A stretch of 64,000 nucleotides of DNA, from positions 62,001-126,000 of the forward strand of contig NZ_QXJP01000009.1 in the NCBI RefSeq assembly GCF_004115085.1, in the 5' to 3' direction. Within the stretch, counting starts at the first letter, position 1, and each line of letters begins with the position of its first letter. Shown here piece after piece: positions 26,408 to 35,692 of this stretch. Under the pieces are notes generated by a model that was given only the letters and a program-made list of their open reading frames with translations, was not told the DNA's origin and ran no database searches. The position numbers and the translations under genes were made by a program. Source of the DNA: Longirhabdus pacifica (GTDB lineage Bacteria; Bacillota; Bacilli; Paenibacillales; DSM-105158).

Positions 26408-26995
26408 ATGGCACAATTATATTTTCGTTATGGAACGATGAACTCATCCAAATCTGCACAACTATTGATGGTAAATCATAATTACGAAGAACAAGGCAAG
26501 AAGACCATCATTTTCAAACCCGCATTAGATACGAGAGATGGGAAATATGTCAAGTCAAGAGCACTCATAGGAAACGTGACCGCTACCATCATCCAAAAAG
26601 AAGACAAAGGCGAAATGTTTCAACACGCGAAGTCCATTATGCCAGATTGTGTGCTAGTAGATGAAGCACAGTGGCTGCATGAAAACCATATCGATGAATT
26701 GACAGATATCGTAGATGAGCTCTCTATTCCTGTCATTTGCTATGGATTGCTAACGGATTTCCAAGGACATTTATTTGACGGCAGTAGAAGATTGCTAGAA
26801 GTAGCAGATAAGCGTGAAGAAGTAAAAACTGTCTGTCGCTATTGTAATAAAAAGGCGATGTTTAACATGCGTGTGTTTGAAGGGGAACCGATTTTCCATG
26901 GGGAGCAATTGCAAGTGGGAGGAAACGAAAGTTATATTCCCGTGTGTCGCAAATGCTTTAAAGATAGAAAGCAGAAATGGGAATCTAATGCGTAA
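26408..26995 (+). CDS. tdk: Thymidine kinase
   Basis: Phosphorylates thymidine to dTMP for nucleotide salvage. 195 residues, type II (tetrameric, zinc-bearing) family. The P-loop reads GTMNSSKSAQL (about 9-19), the variant seen in the E. coli-like branch rather than GPMFSGKS of B. subtilis Tdk. The catalytic Glu is in LVDEAQWL. Two zinc-binding pairs are intact: CRYC and CRKC. ATG 26408 follows AGAGGGA. In B. subtilis tdk sits near rpmE, prfA and the fsa-type gene; here it again precedes the transaldolase-like gene, consistent with conserved order. A terminator follows at 27050. Confidence 0.94.
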   Translation: MAQLYFRYGTMNSSKSAQLLMVNHNYEEQGKKTIIFKPALDTRDGKYVKSRALIGNVTATIIQKEDKGEMFQHAKSIMPDCVLVDEAQWLHENHIDELTDIVDELSIPVICYGLLTDFQGHLFDGSRRLLEVADKREEVKTVCRYCNKKAMFNMRVFEGEPIFHGEQLQVGGNESYIPVCRKCFKDRKQKWESNA

Positions 26996-27049
26996 CGAAG
27001 TAAGTGAGTGACAAGTCGTTACACATCATAAACAATGAAGGAATGGAAG

Positions 27050-27086
27050 AAGACGTTGCTGTGTTGCATGCATAGGCGTCTTTTTT
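27050..27086 (+). terminator. Rho-independent terminator after tdk
   Basis: AAGACG and CGTCTT enclose a 21-base loop, followed by a T-run. The stem is short for the loop size but the position and T-tract fit. Confidence 0.65.
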
Positions 27087-27134
27087 GTGTTGCTATATTT
27101 TAATCATACATGTTCGCAAGAAAAATAAAGAAAA

Positions 27135-27170
27135 TGAAACCGTTTTCTCTGTACATTTGTCTGTTATAAT
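27135..27170 (+). promoter_or_regulatory. Candidate CcpA cre site and promoter of the transaldolase gene
   Basis: TGAAACCGTTTTCT (27135-27148) matches the cre consensus TGWAANCGNTNWCA at all defined positions but the last. TATAAT at 27165-27170 is a good sigma-A -10. At 17-bp spacing the -35 region (27142-27147, GTTTTC) falls inside the cre, so CcpA binding would block polymerase. Repression by preferred sugars is inferred. Confidence 0.6.
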
Positions 27171-27219
27171 ACAGGTATATGTTTGTAGTAATCACGAATG
27201 TGGACAAGGGGGAATGAAA

Positions 27220-27867
27220 ATGAAATTTTTCATTGATACAGCAAATATGCAAGAAATTCAAGAAGCGCATGCTGTTGGCATACTGTCTGGCGTAACGACC
27301 AATCCGAGTCTAGTTGCGAAGGAGAATGTTGCCTTTCATGATCGCTTGAAAGAAATTACTTCCATTGTGAAAGGTTCTGTAAGCGCGGAGGTCATTGGCA
27401 CTACAGCACCTGAAATGATAAAGGAAGGAAAAGAACTATCCGCCATTGCACCTAACATTACGGTCAAAGTTCCGATGACGTTAGAAGGGTTGAAAGCAGT
27501 GAAAGCTCTTTCTGACGACAATATTAAAACAAACGTAACACTTATATTTAATGCAAATCAGGCGCTACTGGCAGCGAGAGCAGGGGCAACCTATGTATCA
27601 CCTTTTTTAGGCAGACTAGATGATATTGGACATAACGGAATTGAACTTATTTCTACCATCGCTCAATTATTTGATATTCATCAAATTAAAACAGAAATTA
27701 TCGCAGCTTCCATCCGTCATCCGATGCATATTACCGAAGCGGCATTAAACGGCGCTCACATTGCTACCGTTCCTTATAAAGTCATTATGCAGCTATGCAA
27801 TCATCCACTTACAGATCAAGGCATAGAGAAGTTTTTAGCAGACTGGAATGATCGTACAACAACGTAA
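27220..27867 (+). CDS. Transaldolase / fructose-6-phosphate aldolase-like protein
   Basis: Small transaldolase-family enzyme (TalC/Fsa subfamily, B. subtilis YwjH-like), 215 residues. It either moves a dihydroxyacetone unit in the pentose phosphate pathway or cleaves fructose 6-phosphate; the two cannot be told apart here. Schiff-base Lys in [12 protein letters not shown] (about residue 83); early signature [10 protein letters not shown]; late motif [24 protein letters not shown]. The frame is open from 27085, but AAGGGGGA is spaced for ATG 27220 and the family begins [10 protein letters not shown] cre-like operator overlaps its promoter, fitting a carbon-metabolism role. A strong terminator follows. 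Confidence 0.93.
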   Translation: MKFFIDTANMQEIQEAHAVGILSGVTTNPSLVAKENVAFHDRLKEITSIVKGSVSAEVIGTTAPEMIKEGKELSAIAPNITVKVPMTLEGLKAVKALSDDNIKTNVTLIFNANQALLAARAGATYVSPFLGRLDDIGHNGIELISTIAQLFDIHQIKTEIIAASIRHPMHITEAALNGAHIATVPYKVIMQLCNHPLTDQGIEKFLADWNDRTTT

Positions 27868-27906
27868 TTGAACCGAAACATATAAAGATGATAGATAAGC
27901 ATAGAT

Positions 27907-27946
27907 ATAGACGCTAACCTCTAGTATGAAGTTAGCGTCTATTTTT
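27907..27946 (+). terminator. Strong terminator after the transaldolase gene
   Basis: Perfect 12-bp stem ATAGACGCTAAC/GTTAGCGTCTAT followed by TTTTT. Confidence 0.92.
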
Positions 27947-28053
27947 CATGTTTTATTACATAACTTTTTTGCTATTTTTGTTAACGTCCTGCTCTCTTCC
28001 TGCACATTGACATGCTGTGTAAAAGTAATGCTATGATTAGCCATCCATCCTAA

Positions 28054-28098
28054 TAGGCAAAAGCACAGGCAGCCCCTTCCCTTCTTTCATACCTTATA
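28054..28098 (+). promoter_or_regulatory. Conserved spike promoter P4
   Basis: TAGGCAAAAGCACAGGCAGCC at 28054 (first 20 bases are the conserved part) and CATACCTTATA at 28088: offset 34, and 40 bp to the TTG of spike 4. Starts the second spike sub-array. Confidence 0.65.
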
Positions 28099-28127
28099 AC
28101 AGCCTAAATATGAAGGAGGAAGTTACA

Positions 28128-30839
28128 TTGATCTGCAACAGAAAAGACGATATCAACATATGTTCTACGGCACTCGGTCAAAACACATGTGCCAGTGGAG
28201 AAGCATCGCTAGCCGAAGGAGCGAATACGACGGCGAATGGCTTTGGTTCACACAGTGAAGGGTGCAACACCGTAGCGAACGGAAGCTGCTCCCATGCGGA
28301 AGGCGCTAATACGACAGCCAACGGTGCAAACTCCCATGTCGAAGGAGGGAGTAACACGGCAATTGGCAGTAACTCTCATGCGGAAGGCTCCTTAACGATC
28401 TCCCAAGGTCTAGCCTCTCATGCTGAGGGGACAAATACAAGCGCAATTGGAACCAACTCCCATGCGGAAGGAACCAATACGACAGTTAGCGGAAGCAACG
28501 GTCACAGCGAGGGGTTTGGCACAACGGTCGGAGCGAATGCTTTTGCTGGGCATGCGGAAGGGTTTCTGACTACTGCCAGTGGGTCTGTTTCGCATGCAGA
28601 GGGGAATCAAACTACAGCCAGTGGAACCAATGCACATGCGGAAGGAAATGCAACGACCGCCTTTGATAGCAATGCGCATGCAGAAGGAAATGCTACGAGT
28701 GCTGCTACAGATTGTCATGCGGAAGGTATCAGCACCATGGCACTTGCTGGAGGTGCTCACGCAGAAGGGAACAGCACCATCGCGACGGCTAGATTTTCCC
28801 ATGCCGAAGGATGTAATACGACGGCTATGGGAGTATGCGCACATGCGGGAGGAACTGGTACGGTAGCCAGTGGGAATGCTGCGCATGCCGAAGGAATCAG
28901 TACCACAGCGAGCGGAAATGGTTCTCATGCCGAAGGGTTGAATACCACAGCGAGTAGTACTGTTTGTCATGCGGAAGGCAATGGTACGACAGCCAGTGGA
29001 GAAGAAAGCCATGCGGAAGGGTTGAACACAGAGGCAAGTGGCGAACAAAGTCATGCGGAAGGTCAGAGTACAACCGCAAGCGGATGTGAAAGTCATGCGG
29101 AAGGATTAAATACCGTCGCAAGTGGGGATGAAAGCCATGCGGAAGGGATGGATACCGTGGCAAGTAGTCCACAAAGCCATGCCGAAGGAAGTGGAACAGT
29201 TGCTGGAGGTACCGCATCCCACGCCGAGGGATTGGCTACGATAGCCAGTGGAGAGCATAGTCATGCCGAAGGATTAGATACCGTCGCAAGTGGGGATGAA
29301 AGTCATGCGGAAGGAAACAACACATCCGCGGAAGGTAACCATAGCCATGCGGAAGGAAACAATGCAACCGCAAGCGGCAACAGCAGCCATGTGGAAGGAG
29401 CCAGTACAATAGCAAGTGGTTCTGCTTCTCATGCCGAAGGAGACAACACATCCGCGAGTGGAGACCAAAGTCATGCGGAAGGAAATAGTACAATGGCGAG
29501 TGGTCCACAAAGTCATGCGGAAGGAAGTGGGACAGTTGCAGGTGCCACTGCTGCGCATGCGGAAGGAAGTAGTACCATCGCTAGTGGATTGGGCTCTCAC
29601 GCAGAAGGAACGGGTACAACGGCTAGCGGCGACGCTTCGCATGCGGAAGGAAGCGATTGTATTGCAATGGGGGAGTTTAGTCATGCGGAAGGATTTGACA
29701 CGGTTGCTTCTGGTAGTAGCTCCCATGCCGAAGGTTCTGGTACGACAGCCAGTGGAGCTAGCGCTCATGCGGAAGGAGCAGGGACTACGGCTAGCGGATC
29801 TGAAAGTCATGCGGAAGGATTGACCAACATTGCAGGGGGAACTGCGTCGCACGCGGAGGGAGTAAGTAACATAGCGGGAGCACTGGCTTCGCATGCGGAA
29901 GGAAATAGTACGATTGCAATGGGAGATGCTTCACATGCGGAAGGAATAGGTACTTTTGCAGGAGCATCCGCTTCGCATGCGCAAGGAATCAGTACTACAA
30001 TAGGCGTAACGTTGAGTAGTGCTCATATCATGGGAAATGTCGGTTCGGCTAAATTTGAAAATTCATGGCATCTAGCCGCAGGAGCGTTTGGTGTGACCGG
30101 GAACGGCATCGCTGCTTTCATTCGTGGTGATGGTGCAAGTGCTGGCTTCGCCTGCTTCGATGGCGTAAATATGGGCGGTAACTGTAACACATGTGACTTT
30201 GCTGAAATGTTCGAAACTCATGACGGTAATTCCATTGATGTCGGCTACTTCGTTACACTAGAGTTTAATAAAATACGGATCGCTACCCATCTCGATAGTT
30301 ATATTCTCGGTGTCGTTAGCGCGACGCCAGGCATCGTGAGTGGATCGTCGGAGATGCATTGGAAAGGACAATATGAGATGAACGAGTGGGGACAATATGT
30401 CTATGATACAGAGTATATCCCTGCAAAAGTCAACGATGATGGTGACATTATCGAGCCAGCAAAAGAAGTCAAGCGAAGAAGAGTCCATGCCCATTATCGA
30501 GATGACGTGCCATATCAATCTAGGCAAGAGCGTCCAGAGTGGGCTCCTGTTGCGTTAGTAGGTCAGGTGAGAGTGCGAGATGATGGGACTTGCGAAGAGA
30601 ATGGTTATTGTATGCCGAACATCGAAGGGATGGCTACAAAAGCAGATTATGGATATCGGGTGATGGAACGAACAGGGGAACGACAAGTGCTTATCCTTCT
30701 CAACGGCGATCAATACTTGCAGCAGAATACGTTAAGACAAGAAGTTTCACGATGTCATGATGAAAACCAAAAGCTTAAGGTAGAGATGGTTGTTTTACAA
30801 GAGCAGATGAAAAATATATTGCGCTATATAAAAAAATAA
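28128..30839 (+). CDS. SHAEG spike protein 4 (about 43 layers, class B C-terminus)
   Basis: 903 residues from TTG 28128, placed 6 bp after GAAGGAGGAAG; the in-frame ATG at 28110 sits within the ribosome site region and is rejected. About 43 repeat units. First member with the class B C-terminus: IRGDGASAGFACFDGVNMGGN replaces the class A SGTTNGAGLGD segment, the middle carries EYIPAKVNDDGDIIEPAKEV, and the domain includes RQERPEWAPVALVGQ. Predicted cleavage at Cys689-Asp690 gives a 214-residue chaperone with a coiled coil. One unit reads AHAGGTGTVASG (Glu to Gly), a variant that recurs in spikes 7 and 9. A 255-bp gap follows without a clear terminator, ending in promoter P5. Confidence 0.85.
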   Translation: MICNRKDDINICSTALGQNTCASGEASLAEGANTTANGFGSHSEGCNTVANGSCSHAEGANTTANGANSHVEGGSNTAIGSNSHAEGSLTISQGLASHAEGTNTSAIGTNSHAEGTNTTVSGSNGHSEGFGTTVGANAFAGHAEGFLTTASGSVSHAEGNQTTASGTNAHAEGNATTAFDSNAHAEGNATSAATDCHAEGISTMALAGGAHAEGNSTIATARFSHAEGCNTTAMGVCAHAGGTGTVASGNAAHAEGISTTASGNGSHAEGLNTTASSTVCHAEGNGTTASGEESHAEGLNTEASGEQSHAEGQSTTASGCESHAEGLNTVASGDESHAEGMDTVASSPQSHAEGSGTVAGGTASHAEGLATIASGEHSHAEGLDTVASGDESHAEGNNTSAEGNHSHAEGNNATASGNSSHVEGASTIASGSASHAEGDNTSASGDQSHAEGNSTMASGPQSHAEGSGTVAGATAAHAEGSSTIASGLGSHAEGTGTTASGDASHAEGSDCIAMGEFSHAEGFDTVASGSSSHAEGSGTTASGASAHAEGAGTTASGSESHAEGLTNIAGGTASHAEGVSNIAGALASHAEGNSTIAMGDASHAEGIGTFAGASASHAQGISTTIGVTLSSAHIMGNVGSAKFENSWHLAAGAFGVTGNGIAAFIRGDGASAGFACFDGVNMGGNCNTCDFAEMFETHDGNSIDVGYFVTLEFNKIRIATHLDSYILGVVSATPGIVSGSSEMHWKGQYEMNEWGQYVYDTEYIPAKVNDDGDIIEPAKEVKRRRVHAHYRDDVPYQSRQERPEWAPVALVGQVRVRDDGTCEENGYCMPNIEGMATKADYGYRVMERTGERQVLILLNGDQYLQQNTLRQEVSRCHDENQKLKVEMVVLQEQMKNILRYIKK

Positions 30840-31012
30840 TAACTTCATACCTTTGAACTACACGCCACTATATATGAACGAAATGATTTTTCTCCTGTTC
30901 ATGTTGGTGGTTTATTTATGGTTTTCTTTCTTTTACATATTGTCGTTCTCTAGGCACGCACCTATACCAGTTGTAGCACATTGAGATCATTGATATAGAT
31001 ACAGCTATTTTA

Positions 31013-31057
31013 TAGGCAATTGCACACGCAACACCATCCATTCTTTCATACCCTATA
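31013..31057 (+). promoter_or_regulatory. Conserved spike promoter P5
   Basis: TAGGCAATTGCACACGCA at 31013, CATACCCTATA at 31047 (offset 34), 48 bp before the TTG of spike 5. Compared with P1/P2/P4, about 8 extra bases (CACTATAG-like) lie just after the -10, as also in P6 and P8. Confidence 0.65.
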
Positions 31058-31094
31058 TCACTATAGTAGCCTATACATGAAGGAGGAAGTTACG

Positions 31095-33233
31095 TTGGTC
31101 TGTAACAGAAAAGACGACATCAATATATGTTCTACCGCATTCGGGCAAAACACATGTGCCAATGGAGAAGCATCGTTAGCGGAAGGAGCCAGCACCACGG
31201 CGAACGGTTTTGCTTCTCATAGTGAAGGATGTAACACGTTAGCAAACGGCAGCTGTTCCCATGCGGAAGGAGCAAATACGACAGCAACTGGAGCGAACTC
31301 CCATGCGGAAGGAGGAAGCAATACGTCTATAGGTAGTAACTCTCATGCGGAGGGATCATTAACTGTCTCTCAAGGACTGGCATCTCATACTGAAGGCACC
31401 AGCACAAGAGCAGTAGGAACTAGTTCGCATGCGGAAGGAACCAACACCACAGCAACTGGAAGTAATGCCCATAGTGAAGGTTTTGGCACAACTGTTGGGG
31501 CTAATGCTTTTGCTGGGCATGCGGAAGGGTTTTTGACGACAGCAAGTGGCTCTGTTTCTCATGCAGAGGGCAATCAGACAGTAGCAAGTGGAACCAATGC
31601 ACATGCAGAAGGTTTTTTTGCAACAGCGAGTGGTAACGGTTCTCATGCCGAAGGAGAGAATACACTCGCAAGTGGCAATGCTTCTCATGCAGAAGGTGTT
31701 GGCACAACGGCGAGTGGTCTTGCTTCCCATGCCCAAGGACAAGATACACTCGCAAGTGGAGAAAATAGTCACGCAGAAGGAGATGGGACTGTAGCTGGTG
31801 GAACCGCTGCTCACGCAGAGGGGTTAAATACAACAGCCAGTGGTTTCATTTCTCATGCGCAAGGCTTCCTTGCAGTAGCAAGTGGTCCTGGTTCTCATGC
31901 GGAAGGAGTTATGACTTCAGCAAGTGGTCCGGAGTCGCATGCGGAAGGTAATAGAACTATAGCAAGTGGGACAAATGCACATGCAGAAGGATTATTTACA
32001 ACATGTTCGGGTAATCGAAGTCATGGTGAAGGAATGGCGAGTATAGCCAGTGGAGACGCATCCCACGTAGAAGGAACCGCAACAACAGCAACTGGAAGTA
32101 GTGCCCATGCGGAGGGGTTTAGGACAACCGCTAGTGAAGTTGTTGCCCATGCGGAGGGATTTAATACAACTGCAAGTGGTAATTCTTCGCATTCCGAAGG
32201 AGCAGGAACAACCGCAAGTGGAATTAGCAGCCATGCGGAAGGGAATTCCACAATCGCAAGTGGTATAAGTAGTCATTCCGAAGGTTCTGCCACTATAGCC
32301 AGTGGCGAAGCTTCCCATAGTGAAGGAAGTGGAACAGTAGCAGGAGCAACAGGCTCTCATGCGGAAGGAATAAACACGACAATAGGCACCACACTAGCTA
32401 GTGCTCACATGATGGGTAACAGTGGTACAGCTAAATTTGAAAATTCGTGGCATCTAGCGGCAGGTGCATTTGGTGTGACAGGGAACGGCATCGCTGCTTT
32501 CATCCGTGGTGACGGTGCAAGTGCTGGCTTTGCCTGCTTCGATGGGGTGAATATGGGTGGCAACTGTAACACATGTGATTTTGCTGAAATGTTTGAAACA
32601 CACGATGGCAATTCCATTGAGGTCGGCTACTTCGTCACACTAGAGCGCAATAAAATACGTAAAGCTACGCATCTCGATAGTTATATTCTCGGTGTCGTTA
32701 GTGCCACCCCTGGCATCGTCAGTGGATCATCGGAGCTGCATTGGAAAGGGCAATACGAGATGAATGAGTGGGGACAATACGTCTATGATACAGAGCATAT
32801 CCCTGCTAAAGTCAACGATAATGGTGATATTATCGTACCGGCAAAAGAAATCAAACGAAGAAGAGTGAATCCTCATTACCGAGATGACGTGCCATATCAA
32901 TCTAGGCAAGAACGACCAGAGTGGGTGCCTGTTGGCTTAGTGGGGCAGGTGAGAGTGCGAGATGATGGCAGTTGTGAAGAGAGTGGGTACTGTATGCCAA
33001 ACGCCGAAGGAATGGCAACGAAAGCAGATTATGGTTATCGAGTGATGGAGCGAACAGGGGAAAGGCAAGTGTTGATCTTACTTCATGGCGATCAGCATGT
33101 ACAACAGAATACTTTAAGACAACAAAATAAGGAATTGCGTGATGTGAATAAAATACTACTTCAGAGAATAGAGAGATCAGAGCAAGCAGTTCATCTGTTA
33201 TATGAACGTATAGCACATTTAGATGAACATTAG
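31095..33233 (+). CDS. SHAEG spike protein 5 (about 29 layers, class B C-terminus)
   Basis: 712 residues from TTG 31095 (GAAGGAGGAAG just upstream); the open frame back to 31020 runs through the promoter and is not coding. N-terminus VCNRKDDINICSTAFGQN, one of two members with Phe for Leu. About 29 repeat units, including an unusually Ser-rich last third with HSEG in place of HAEG four times. Class B C-terminus with predicted cleavage at Cys494-Asp495, a 218-residue chaperone, and the terminal coiled coil LRQQNKELRDVNKILLQRIE. The 5' leader and first 60 or so bases are near-identical to those of spike 6, showing recent duplication. Confidence 0.85.
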   Translation: MVCNRKDDINICSTAFGQNTCANGEASLAEGASTTANGFASHSEGCNTLANGSCSHAEGANTTATGANSHAEGGSNTSIGSNSHAEGSLTVSQGLASHTEGTSTRAVGTSSHAEGTNTTATGSNAHSEGFGTTVGANAFAGHAEGFLTTASGSVSHAEGNQTVASGTNAHAEGFFATASGNGSHAEGENTLASGNASHAEGVGTTASGLASHAQGQDTLASGENSHAEGDGTVAGGTAAHAEGLNTTASGFISHAQGFLAVASGPGSHAEGVMTSASGPESHAEGNRTIASGTNAHAEGLFTTCSGNRSHGEGMASIASGDASHVEGTATTATGSSAHAEGFRTTASEVVAHAEGFNTTASGNSSHSEGAGTTASGISSHAEGNSTIASGISSHSEGSATIASGEASHSEGSGTVAGATGSHAEGINTTIGTTLASAHMMGNSGTAKFENSWHLAAGAFGVTGNGIAAFIRGDGASAGFACFDGVNMGGNCNTCDFAEMFETHDGNSIEVGYFVTLERNKIRKATHLDSYILGVVSATPGIVSGSSELHWKGQYEMNEWGQYVYDTEHIPAKVNDNGDIIVPAKEIKRRRVNPHYRDDVPYQSRQERPEWVPVGLVGQVRVRDDGSCEESGYCMPNAEGMATKADYGYRVMERTGERQVLILLHGDQHVQQNTLRQQNKELRDVNKILLQRIERSEQAVHLLYERIAHLDEH

Positions 33234-33259
33234 GGATTGATTTAGAAACAGCTATTGTA

Positions 33260-33303
33260 TAGGCAACGGCACAGGCAGCCCCCTCCTTTTTTCATACCCT
33301 ATA
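33260..33303 (+). promoter_or_regulatory. Conserved spike promoter P6
   Basis: TAGGCAACGGCACAGGCAG at 33260 and CATACCCTATA at 33293: offset 33, the only one not 34. 48 bp to the TTG of spike 6. From the -10 onward it is identical to P5. Confidence 0.65.
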
Positions 33304-33340
33304 TCACTATAGTAGCCTATACATGAAGGAGGAAGTTACG

Positions 33341-35656
33341 TTGATCTGTAACAGAAAAGACGACATCAATATATGTTCTACAGCATTAGGCCAAAATACA
33401 TGCGCAAGTGGAGAAGCATCGTTAGCGGAAGGAGCCAGCACCACGGCAAGTGGCTTCGGTTCGCATAGTGAAGGGTGTGACACCGTAGCCAATGGAAGTT
33501 GCTCGCATGCAGAAGGCGCCAATACGACAGCTACTGGTGCAAACAGTCATGCCGAAGGCGGTAACAATACGTCTATCGGCAGTAACTCGCATGCAGAAGG
33601 TTCATTAACGATCTCCCAAGGCCTAGCCTCTCATGCTGAGGGAACAAACACAATTGCAATCGGGACTAATTCTCATGCGGAAGGAACAAATACTATGGCT
33701 AGAGGAAGTAATGCCCATAGTGAAGGGTTCGGGACAACGGTAGGAGCCAATGGTTTTGCTGGGCATGCGGAAGGATTTTTGACTATTGCCAGTGGTTCTG
33801 TTTCCCATGCAGAAGGGAGTCAGACTACAGCTAGTGCAACAAACGCACATGCGGAGGGTGATGGGACGATTGCCAGTGGAGAATCTAGTCATGCCGAAGG
33901 GTCAGAAACGACAGCCAGTGGAGTAAACTCACATGCCCAAGGACTGCTTAGTATGGCTCTTGGTCTACAAAGTCATGCGGAAGGGACGAATACCGTAGCA
34001 AGTGGTACTGTTTCCCACGCCGAAGGAATGAATACAGTCGCAAGCGGTACTGTTTCCCATGCGGAAGGCTCGGGTACTACAGCCAGTGGAGAATGTAGCC
34101 ATGCGGAAGGAGAGAACACATCGGCAATAGGTAACGATAGCCATGCGGAAGGAGAAGGCACATTTGCAATCGGCAGCGCTAGCCATGCGGAAGGAGAGAA
34201 CACATCGGCAATAGGTAACAGTAGTCATGCGGAAGGGAACAATACAGCGGCAAGCGACACCAGCAGCCATGCGGAAGGAACAAATACAATTGCGATACTA
34301 GTCAATGCCCATGCAGAGGGAAATAATACCCTTGCTTTTGAAAATAGTCATGCGGAAGGGAGCCTTACAACCGCAAGTGGTTTGGCTTCTCATGCAGAAG
34401 GTCAAGGTACAACCGCAAGTGGGCCTCAATCTCATGCGGAAGGAAACCGTACGACTTCCAGTGGTGAACAAAGTCATGCGGAAGGAATATTTAGCATGGC
34501 AGCTGGCTGTGCTTCCCATGCACAAGGAGGCAGTTGTCTCGCTATGGGGGATGGTAGTCATGCGGAAGGGTTTGACGCCTTTGCTTTTGGCAATAGCTCC
34601 CATGCGGAAGGAAATGGTACTATAACCAGTGGAGCTAGCTCCCATGCCGAAGGTTCTGGTACTACAGCAAGTGGTTTGGCCTCCCATGCCGAAGGATCTG
34701 GAACCATGGCAATTGGTGTTGCTTCCCATGCCGAAGGACTACAAACCATCGCAGGAGCTATGGCTTCTCATGTCGAAGGAATAAACACTGTCATTGGTAG
34801 TACCTTGTCCAGTGCCCACCTGATGGGCAACAGTGGTACAGCTAAATTTGAAAATTCGTGGCATCTAGCAGCGGGAGCGTTTGGTGTGGGAGGTAACGGC
34901 ATTGCTGCTTTCATCCGTGGTGATGGTGCAAGTGCTGGCTTCGCCTGCTTCGATGGGGTGAATATGGGTGGCAACTGTAACACATGTGATTTTGCTGAAA
35001 TGTTCGAAACACACGATGGCAATTCCATTGAGGTCGGCTACTTCGTCACACTAGAACGCAATAAAATACGTATTGCCACCCATCTCGATACGTATATTCT
35101 TGGTGTCGTTAGTGCCACTCCTGGCATTGTGAGCGGATCATCGGAGATGCACTGGAAAGGGCAATATGAGATGAACGAGTGGGGACAGTACGTCTACGAT
35201 ACAGAGCATATTCCTGCTAAAGTCAATGATCATGGTGATATTATCGTGCCGGCAAAAGAAATCAAACGAAGAAGAGTGAATCCTCATTATCGAGATGACG
35301 TGGCTTATCAATCGAGGCAAGAACGACCGGAGTGGGTTCCCGTCGGCTTAGTGGGACAGGTGCGAGTGCGAGATGATGGAACTTGTGAAGAAAATGGCTA
35401 CTGTATGCCAAATGCCGAAGGGATGGCGACAAGAGCAGATTACGGTTATAGAGTGATGGAACGAACAGGGGGAAGACAAGTGCTCATCCTACTTCATGGG
35501 GAGCAGCATATACAGCAAAATGCATTTAGACAACAAATTATCCAATTACGTGATGTCAATAAATTATTACTACAGAGAATAGAGAGATCAGAGCAAGCAA
35601 TGCATTTGTTATATGAACGAGTAGCACATTTAAATGAAAAAATAAATAGGGATTGA
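33341..35656 (+). CDS. SHAEG spike protein 6 (about 33 layers, class B C-terminus)
   Basis: 771 residues from TTG 33341. About 33 repeat units; one is a shortened layer (NTLAFENSHAEG, near 34.33 kb). The middle has a block of repeated units (GENTSAIG twice, GTVSHAEG twice), another small local duplication. Class B C-terminus, predicted cleavage Cys549-Asp550, 222-residue chaperone ending in a coiled coil (LRDVNKLLLQRIERSEQ). From about 34744 to 35350 its DNA is almost identical to 37556-38160 in spike 7, while the repeat tracts of the two differ, pointing to gene conversion of the 3' half. Spike 7 starts 36 bp later with no promoter between. Confidence 0.85.
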   Translation: MICNRKDDINICSTALGQNTCASGEASLAEGASTTASGFGSHSEGCDTVANGSCSHAEGANTTATGANSHAEGGNNTSIGSNSHAEGSLTISQGLASHAEGTNTIAIGTNSHAEGTNTMARGSNAHSEGFGTTVGANGFAGHAEGFLTIASGSVSHAEGSQTTASATNAHAEGDGTIASGESSHAEGSETTASGVNSHAQGLLSMALGLQSHAEGTNTVASGTVSHAEGMNTVASGTVSHAEGSGTTASGECSHAEGENTSAIGNDSHAEGEGTFAIGSASHAEGENTSAIGNSSHAEGNNTAASDTSSHAEGTNTIAILVNAHAEGNNTLAFENSHAEGSLTTASGLASHAEGQGTTASGPQSHAEGNRTTSSGEQSHAEGIFSMAAGCASHAQGGSCLAMGDGSHAEGFDAFAFGNSSHAEGNGTITSGASSHAEGSGTTASGLASHAEGSGTMAIGVASHAEGLQTIAGAMASHVEGINTVIGSTLSSAHLMGNSGTAKFENSWHLAAGAFGVGGNGIAAFIRGDGASAGFACFDGVNMGGNCNTCDFAEMFETHDGNSIEVGYFVTLERNKIRIATHLDTYILGVVSATPGIVSGSSEMHWKGQYEMNEWGQYVYDTEHIPAKVNDHGDIIVPAKEIKRRRVNPHYRDDVAYQSRQERPEWVPVGLVGQVRVRDDGTCEENGYCMPNAEGMATRADYGYRVMERTGGRQVLILLHGEQHIQQNAFRQQIIQLRDVNKLLLQRIERSEQAMHLLYERVAHLNEKINRD

Positions 35657-35692
35657 ATTTAATACATCTCAAATACGAAGGAGGAAGTTACA

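Noticed and set aside
30874-30984. 36-codon frame (MNEMIFLLFMLVVYLW...) with a hydrophobic segment between spikes 4 and 5
   Set aside because: No ribosome binding site and AT-rich context; a chance frame is more likely, though a small membrane peptide cannot be excluded.
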